Of a DNA stretch of 64,000 nucleotides, positions 57,340-64,000 are shown one piece after another. The stretch comes from Vitellaria paradoxa. Taxonomy: Eukaryota > Streptophyta > Magnoliopsida > Ericales > Sapotaceae. Position numbers and translations under genes: made by a program. Positions within the stretch are counted from its first letter, which is position 1, and each line of letters begins with the position of its first letter. The notes beneath the pieces are model-generated. The model had not been told where the DNA came from. It did not search any database and worked only from the letters and a program-made list of their open reading frames with translations. The stretch is taken from contig CM034240.1 of NCBI GenBank assembly GCA_019916065.1, positions 17,407,894 through 17,471,893 on the forward strand. Direction: 5' to 3'.

Positions 57340-59391
57340 TGTAACATCCGGTATTTTATTTTGACTAATTATTTAAGATTTTTAGGCAAATTAAATATTT
57401 AGACATAAGGTTTGGTTTGGTTTGTTGGGTTTTATTTCATTTTTTCTTGGCCAGGGTTAGCCTAGAGTAGTTATTGGGCTTGAAGTTAGGCTTAAGGCCT
57501 AATACCTTTTTCTTTTTCTTCTTTTTTCTTTTTTTTTTTTCCTTTTATCCATTTTTTCTTTTTTCCTTTTCTTTGGGGGTTCAGCACAGATGAAAGGGAG
57601 GAAGAAAGAGAGAAAGGAGAGAGAAAGAAAGAGGGAGAAAATGAGGTTTGGAGGTTAGAGATAGCTAATCCTTGGTATTTTTTGGCGTAGTGTTAGATTA
57701 TGGTAATTCCCTCCGAGGTAAGAGATATAAAATAAAGAAGTTTTTAAACTTTGAGATTTCTTCATCTTTTCTTCAAATCTAAGGTAAGTTAGACTTATAT
57801 ATGTATTTTATGTGTTATTAACACGATTTTGATAGGTTGTATGCTTGATTAGGGTGAGTATTGAAGGATTTGGGTTGATGTTTACATATGTATATAGATG
57901 TGTATATATGTTTATATTCATGTTAAGATATTGCATTCCTTTGAGTTATTCTTGAATCTAATGTTGTAGAAACGTGTTATTGAGATGTTTAAATGCTTAT
58001 ATATGATTGCTTGTTGAGTTTGGGGCTTGGATGAGTGATCTACGGCATTTTAGAGTTGGGGTTTCGTTGAAAACGAACCCATATGCTGGGTGCCAAGTGT
58101 TGGCATCCAGAGTGTGTCGACACATTGCTTGGCAGTGGGTTTGGATACTGGCATTTGGTGTTGGCGTTAGGAAGCCGTTTGGCAAAATGTCTGAAAATAC
58201 TAAAATTTGATTTTTGAACACCTGTTTTGTGCACAAATCCATTAATTATTGATTTTTAAAGATTAAATGAACTCCAAATCATCATCAAGCTAAATGAGAA
58301 TATAATTTTATATTGACATGATGTTTATTTATGTGATTAAACATGTCACGTGCATAGGGCTAGAGTTGCATCATCCAGTTTGATTTTATGATTATTGATT
58401 AGCTAAGAGTGCTATATTGATATTATTAACATGTCGAAGCATGGTTCATGTATATGGATAGGATTCATGATTTTGAGAAAACGATCAAATAAGTTTTTGA
58501 AAATACTGAATGATCCCCAATTGATATATATAACTAGAGTTTAGTCATTTGGAGTTGGGATATTAATTCTGGGATGTGATTATGAGATTTCTTTGAATTG
58601 TAACTGAACACTGCTTAAGTTAAGTAGATACTTGATTAGGGGTGTAACATGGTTCCCTAGTAAAAGGGATAAGGGTGTAACACGGTTCCCTAGCTGTGAT
58701 CATATATTGAGATTATTATTTGCCATAAGCATTAAACGGTATGGTTGGTGACCAAGCGTGTTTTGTTAATCGTCACCCGTCTCAGGATAAGGTTAAGGGT
58801 AAATGGTGATTAAAGAATATGCATTGGTATTACATTCCATCATTGCCCATTGCATGAGATTGTATAGATTATTATTATGTGTTGAGATATTTAGGTTGTT
58901 AATTATAATGATATTTAATATTTGAGTTATTGGTAATAAGTTGGGTTATGGAAATTGAATAATAAAGTAGGAACTATGGTAACCTAATTCTTGAGGTGGG
59001 AGATGTAGGCATTTTAAACTTGAGTAGCCTAAGTCTGATCTTAACTGTGGATAATAATAATTGTGTTTATTTTCTTAACTGAGAGTTGAACTATTAATAT
59101 TATAAATTGTGTGACCCTAAATATGGGTTTGATGTTTACATACATGATATCATAATTTTAAAATATAGAAAAATGATTATAATAGATTTTCTGATCATGT
59201 AGGTCTTGGAGGTGTACTCGAGATGAGATTGTACTAGATTATATAATTGTTCAATTATTGGTAATATTTTTTAATATTTTTTTATATGAAAATGAGACAT
59301 TTGTGAATATTTTAATTGATATTTATGATATTAAGTTAACTTCAGTTAGAATTATGTAGTCTGTTCCGAACAGTTAAGTTACCGGCATGAC
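57340..59391 (+). mobile_element. Second long Gypsy-like LTR
   Basis: Begins TGTAACATCCGGTATTTTATTTTGAC and ends ACCGGCATGACA, about 2.05 kb, with the same style of ends as the 51956 and 63858 elements. A purine-rich leader-like stretch (GGGAGGAAGAAAGAGAG, about 57596) and a locally duplicated GGTGTAACAYGGTTCCCTAG (58641 and 58674) lie inside. The flanks (TGCAC and TACCC) do not match, so either an end is misplaced or the flank is rearranged. No coding region is associated. Confidence 0.55.
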
Positions 59392-60436
59392 ATACCCTAA
59401 TAGCTAGTGTGGTTTTCTTCTTCATTTTTGTTCTTTTTTTTTTTTTTTTTTCTTCTATTCTATTTTCTTTCAATTCCTCCACATTTTAATTTTTTTTTTC
59501 AATTTTTCCTTCCTTTGCCATTGTTGATCTATTCCCTTTTTTGATATTCAAATTTAGGAAATTATTAGTCATTATATATAAAAAAAAAAATAGAGGCAAG
59601 AATTCTATCGAAGTTAAAAGCACTTTAACATATTTAAAATGATAAGTTTTTAAAAATTTTTTTATGACTCAGAGAGTTCAAGTCAATTTTTAGTGGTCTT
59701 AAAGTTAACATCGAGTAAGTTTCCAGTAACTTTGAGAAGACTCGAACTAGTAATCACTAAGGAGTGAATTAAAATTTTACTAGTTGAGCTACTCTTTGGG
59801 ATTGAATATAAACTTTAAATTAAGAGTGACACTGGAATGACTTCTTCTTTATATATTAGATTAGTTAAAACTTAATTACAATAAGATAAATTAAATAGAT
59901 GATTACAATTTACAAGCAAAATTTTGTTCCTGAATTGCCAATTTAGCATTATAGATATTATAGTGACAATCAAGGTCAGCAACAATTCTGATAAAGCATT
60001 GGGTCATCGTCCACATGGTTATCAACAGTAACTATTTTCAGTCCACTTACGAATGTAAACACAGGCCAAGTCTAGCGAAGTCATTTTTAAGTAAGTTGAT
60101 TTTTGTGGTATATATTTAAGTTTGTTGAACTGAATTTAACCTAAACTCAAAGAATAAATGAATATTAATTTTTTTTCAAATTTAATTTACTTTGCAACCA
60201 ATTAGTCTTAATTTTTTTTAACTAATTAAACACGAATTAATGAGCTCAAATAGTTTGAGTCGTTGCATAAGTCGTTGTACTTTTCATTTTAATTAAAATC
60301 GTGATAAATTGTACTCACTGACCCTTACAAGCCACAATTTTCCTGAATAATTCTAGCGTTTTAAAGTAGTTTTAAAACATCGGTGTTTTAATCAATTAAA
60401 AAATTGAATTAGAATAGTTAGATTTGATTTTGTAAA
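59392..60436. other. AT-rich spacer
   Basis: Contains long T runs (59436-59450) and AT-rich sequence. No frame, LTR end or TIR was recognised. Confidence 0.5.
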
Positions 60437-60955
60437 GGATTTTAAAATAAATTACACTTAAGTCTCTTTAACATTTGAGTAATTACACTTAATATTTGTA
60501 ACATTTTAAAGTTACACTTGTTTTCCTTATTTTAAAATGTCATTAACATTGACCTCATTCCCATAAAATCAATCATTAAAACTTAACATAAAATGTCAAA
60601 CTAATCAAAATTTCAGCTATTTTTCTTTTTTTAGCCTTTCCTCTCATATCTCATTAGTTTTCTTTAGAAAAATTCTCAAATTTTTTTGTTTTTATTTATT
60701 TTTTACTTATTTTTGGGAATTTTAGTAAAAAAAAATTGATGAAAATGTGAGAAAGAGAGAGATAAAAAAGAAAAAAAAACCTAAAATTTTAATTATTTTA
60801 ATATTTTCTGTTAAGTTTTTTAACAGTTAATTTTATCGGAATGGAGTTAATGTTAACAACATTTTAAAATAAGAAAGGTAAGTGTAACTTTTAAATGTTG
60901 TGAATTTTAAGTGTAATTGCCTAAATATTAAAGAACAGTAGATTATTTTATCCAA
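60437..60955. mobile_element. Hairpin-like TIR element with ~170-bp arms
   Basis: The left arm (about 60437-60615) includes GTAATTACACTTAA, AAAGTTACACTTG and CTTATTTTAAAATGTCATTAACATTGACCTC. The right arm (about 60785-60955) contains their complements in reverse order: GAGTTAATGTTAACAACATTTTAAAATAAG, AAGTGTAACTTTTAAATG and TTAAGTGTAATTGCC. The arms are imperfect but collinear over nearly their whole length, and the loop is about 170 bp. No target duplication was fixed. Confidence 0.72.
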
Positions 60956-61020
60956 GATTTTATCATTAAATGCAAAATCAATCGTTTTGGTGGCGTGCGT
61001 TACAAGAAGCTATTGTATGA

Positions 61021-61178
61021 TGAGTGCATTTGAAATGACAAAATGTAAGATAAAATAAAATAAAGTGTAATAATTTATGAATTTTAATTTTTACACTGAG
61101 ATAAAAAGTGAATAAATTTTAAAAATTTCGAGAAACTTTTAAAATTTTTCAACAATTATTAATAAACTAAACACACCC
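61021..61178 (-). mobile_element. MITE of the GGGTGCGTTTGG family, reverse orientation
   Basis: Reverse-complemented, it reads GGGTGTGTTTAGTTTATTAAT, then GAAAAATTTTAAAAGTTTCTCG and TTATTCACTTTTTATCTCA, ending in AAATGCACTC. This matches the order of the 6811-6959 copy (GGGTGCGTTTGG, TTATTCACTTTTTATCTCA, AAAGCATCC). It is about 158 bp. Confidence 0.6.
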
Positions 61179-61560
61179 AATATTTGGCTTAATGGGGTAA
61201 TCGGATAAAGGGGCGCGTAATGAGTAAAAGTTAAATTGTGATCATTTGCTCACCGCATATTGACCCCCCACTTTTCACTGCACCCAAAAGACCAAAAGAC
61301 TTACTTATCTCTACGGCAAAAAAATGTGGCAAACAGCTCACCAATTTGACAGCCACTCACCACTTGAACAGAAAAATGAAAAAAAGTATAGTTTTTCTAA
61401 AGTAAAAGTTTAGTTATACACTCGTCACAAATTGTCATACATGGCAGAATTGCACCCGCTCATCACTGGAGTTAAAAGACAAGAAAGGCATTTTCACCGA
61501 ATCACTCGAATATAGTAAATTTTTTTGGGCAACTATATTTTACTTCTCAGGTTATTACTA
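61179..61560. other. Spacer, nothing recognised
   Basis: Mixed-composition DNA around CACCGCATATTGACCCCCC. No frame, repeat or element end was identified. Confidence 0.45.
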
Positions 61561-61619
61561 TTTTATTTTAACACCCTAGACTTTTAAATATTAGACTTTA
61601 ACTTTATTTTTGATGTGGG

Positions 61620-61870
61620 CCTAAGTTTCTTTTAAGTGTGACTATGTGCCTTAAAGGCGCCCCTGAATATGCCAAGATATACTTCGTGGTGTGCTTTAGG
61701 TATCTCTAAGAGGTCTTGAGGTGTCCCTAGGTATTTTTGTCAGGTATTTAGGTGTGCCAATATATCTTTGAGGTGTACTTCAAATATGACTAGGTGTCAT
61801 TAAGGTGTCTTGAGGAGAGAGCCTAAGTAATTTTTTGTAAGGGTCTTGAGAGGTTCATCAATGTCTTAGA
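61620..61870. repeat. Left block of short AGGTGT-type repeats
   Basis: Words of the type AGGTGTSYC, TTGAGGTGT and TTTAGGTRT recur every 20-30 bp (e.g. GAGGTCTTGAGGTGTCCC near 61711 and TTAAGGTGTCTTGAGG near 61810). Similar words in largely opposite orientation lie right of the satellite at 63480-63570 and 63825-63857. Confidence 0.6.
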
Positions 61871-62099
61871 ATTTGTTTACTCACGTCAAAATTTATAAAA
61901 AATTATTAATTTTAATTAATCTTTATATTTTTTTAATTAAATTTTTTTATATATCACATTTATGTCACATCTTTATACTTTTTCTTTTATTTTTTGTCTA
62001 CCAAACGGACCCTAAGAGTCTTCGGAGTTGCTTGGATAATTTTGACGTGAGATTTTAAGTTCAAGATTCTTTGACAGAATTGTAAAATTTCTAAAAATT

Positions 62100-63380
62100 A
62101 AGCATTCATACCACAAATTGATCCCAGATTGGCACAAATTAGCACTTAACTTGCCGTAAATAGCCACCAACTGGCCACTTAGGCAATTTTAAAATTTTAG
62201 AAGTCTATTTGTAAAACCAATTTATAGAAATTTTTGGTAAAAATTTTTAAAAGTTACTAAAAATTGATAGAAAATTACTATAGTTAACAAAAATTTATAA
62301 AAATTAAATTTACCAAATAGGCTGTAAATACCAAAATAACGCAAAATTAATCATCAATACCTATAAATTGATAAAAGATTGACACAAATTAACACTGCTC
62401 GTCTCAAATAGATAGCAACTGATTACTCAAATTATTTTAAAACTCCAAATACCAAACTAATGATCATCTAGATCTAAAAATTGATCTCGAATTGTCACAA
62501 ATTAGCTCTTACTTGCCTCAAATAGACAGTAACTTGGTACTCAAGCTGCTTTGAAAATTTTAACACCAAAATTGTTCAAAATTAACCATCTATACCTACA
62601 AATTTATTTCGCATTGGCATAAATTAACACATACTTGCCTCGAATAGGAACCAACTCCCACTTAAGTTACTTTGAAATTGCAAACAACATCACTCTAAAT
62701 AAATCATACATACCTAAAAATTGACCTCAGATTGCTAGAAATTAGCACTTACTTACCTCAAAAAGGCACTAACTCTCCACTCAACTTGCTTTCAAATTCT
62801 AAGTACTAAAATTATTGAAAATTAAAAATCCATGCCCGCAAATTGATCGCGGATTGTCATAAATTAGCGCCTACTTACTAGAAATAGGCACCAAATTCCC
62901 ACATAATCTGCTTTGAAATTTCAAACATCAAAACTGCTCTAAATTAAAAATCCAAACCCACAAGTTGATCCCGGATTACCACAAATTGGCACTTAAGTTA
63001 TTTGCAATGACAAATACTAAAATCACTAAAATTAATCACCTATACCCACAAATTGACTTTGAATTCCAAAAATTAGCACCACTTGACTCAAATAGACACC
63101 AACTCCTACCACTCAAGTTGTTTTGAAATTTCAAACGCCAAAACCACTCAAACACAAGAAATTGACTTTGGATTACAAGGGATTAACACCAACTCATCAC
63201 TCAAGATGTTTCAAAATTGTTAACACCAAAATCTCTCAATATTAACTAGACATACTGACAAATTGATCTCAAATTGTCACAAATTAGGGCATATTTGTCT
63301 TAAATAAGCACCAACTGACCACTCAAGTTGCTTTGAAATTCCAAACACCAAAACCACTCAAAATTAACTACTCATATCCC
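62100..63380. repeat. Degenerate satellite, about 10 units of 115-125 bp
   Basis: A unit of the form ACAAATTGATCTCGGATTG, CACAAATTAGCACTTACTTG, CTCAAATAGGCACCAACT, CCACTCAAGTTGCTTTGAAA, CAAACACCAAAACCACTC, AAAATTAACCATCCATACC is repeated. The first motif recurs at about 62111, 62361, 62473, 62597, 62713, 62836, 62959, 63047, 63156 and 63258. Most intervals are 102-124 bp. The first gap is 250 bp because of an AT-rich insert at about 62205-62335, and one is shortened to 88 bp. Units differ by roughly a fifth to a third of positions by eye. No protein is encoded. Confidence 0.85.
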
Positions 63381-63857
63381 CAATATGTGAGGCTATTAGG
63401 GTTCTTTTTAGGTGTTTTATATTTAATTGTGAGTGTGGTAAGCGGCTATGGAGGTATATTTTAGGTAAGTTAACATCGAAGCAGCCTAAATACCCCCACA
63501 AAGGCACTTAAGCACACCTTAAGACCCCTAAAAGACACTTGGGCACACTTCAATGCCCCTTAAAGACAATTAGGAATAGAGTCGGACCCAAAATTTAAAG
63601 TTTACCTTGGTTAAATAAAAGATTTAAAAACAAAGTGGACTAAATTATAAAAATTTAGGTTGAACAAAGATTTAAAGGTGAAAATAGGCTGAGTTACAAA
63701 AATTTAGTGTGGACTAAATTTAAAAAAAAATTAAACTAAAAAAATTTTTTTTGGACCAAGCTACCTGAGCTACAGCCCAGGTCAGCCTATACCTGTATCT
63801 GCCTTTGCTTGAAAACATCTCAAGACGCCTTAAAGTCGCATTTCAAGACACCTAAGT
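63381..63857. repeat. Right flank of satellite with inverted short repeats
   Basis: CTTAAGCACACCTTAAGACC, GACACTTGGGCACACTTCAATG (about 63507-63560) and CAAGACGCCTTAAAG / CAAGACACCTAAG (63818-63857) are mostly complements of the AGGTGT/TTGAGG words at 61620-61870. Between them are TGGACTAAATTATAAAAATTT-like repeats (63630-63720). Confidence 0.5.
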
Positions 63858-64000
63858 TGTGACACCCAGTATTTATTTTTAGCCATTTATGTGTAATTTT
63901 GGGCCAATAAAATATTTAAACTGAGATTGGGTCGGTTTATTTTATTTTTCCTAAGCCAAGTTTGGCTTGAATTGATATAAGGTTGGACAACTGGGCCAAT
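63858..64000 (+). mobile_element. Start of a third Gypsy-like LTR, cut by the window edge
   Basis: TGTGACACCCAGTATTTATTTTTAGCC at 63858 parallels TGTAACATCCGGTATTTTATTTTGAC at 57340, and both continue with an AAATATTTA(A/G)AC word and a TTTATTT(T/C)ATTTTT stretch. The element runs off the right edge. Confidence 0.55.

Noticed and set aside
57335..59396. Target duplication for the 57340-59391 LTR
   Set aside because: TGCAC and TACCC agree at only three of five positions, no better than expected for a chance match, so a clean insertion was not claimed.

Overview
The window is plant nuclear DNA, most likely from a eudicot with a repeat-rich, probably woody-type genome. Evidence: long AT-rich introns with GT/AG borders, plant-only gene families (MYB-CC and CAR C2 proteins), Ty1/copia elements primed by the initiator Met tRNA, plant RTE and L1 LINEs, and many small terminal-inverted-repeat (TIR) elements. 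I cannot name the species. No tRNA, rRNA, CRISPR or viral gene was seen.

Four host genes could be rebuilt exon by exon, with reading phases that close exactly. (1) 597-5397 (+): a PHR1-type MYB-CC transcription factor of phosphate-starvation signalling, missing its N-terminal exon(s), which lie left of the window. (2) 7408-26303 (+): a complete six-exon membrane-associated prostaglandin E synthase 2-like protein (332 aa) with a CPFC redox motif. (3) 39963-45106 (-): a complete six-exon homologue of HROB, the OB-fold homologous recombination factor that works with MCM8-MCM9 in animals (518 aa). (4) 47842-50985 (-): a complete three-exon C2-domain ABA-related (CAR) protein (184 aa). The four genes do not form a functional cluster; their adjacency looks ordinary.

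The rest is mostly transposable elements in layers. Intron 3 of the PTGES2-like gene holds a full-length Copia element (11826-17076, target duplication GGGAC) and a 952-bp TIR element. Intron 5 holds a 5'-truncated RTE LINE with a TIR element inside it. From 28821 to 33392 lies an older reverse-strand Copia, followed by a tiny poly(T) insertion with its own 16-bp duplication. From 36292 to 38696 there is a long-TIR, Mutator-like element. A 903-bp TTA-flanked element has landed inside its left TIR. Its interior resembles a captured gene leader with a 27-codon open frame. A relative of the 903-bp element sits about 220 bp upstream of the HROB start codon.

From 51.6 kb to the right edge no host gene is seen. 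This part holds a 2.84-kb solo LTR with a perfect 5-bp target duplication and internal tandem repeats, an orphan Copia LTR, a second Gypsy-like LTR and a hairpin-forming TIR element. It also holds a degenerate satellite of about 115-125 bp units (62.1-63.4 kb) flanked by short GGTGT-type repeats in partly opposite orientation, and the start of a third long LTR at 63858. The satellite locus and the gene-leader-carrying TIR element are the best candidates for something undescribed.
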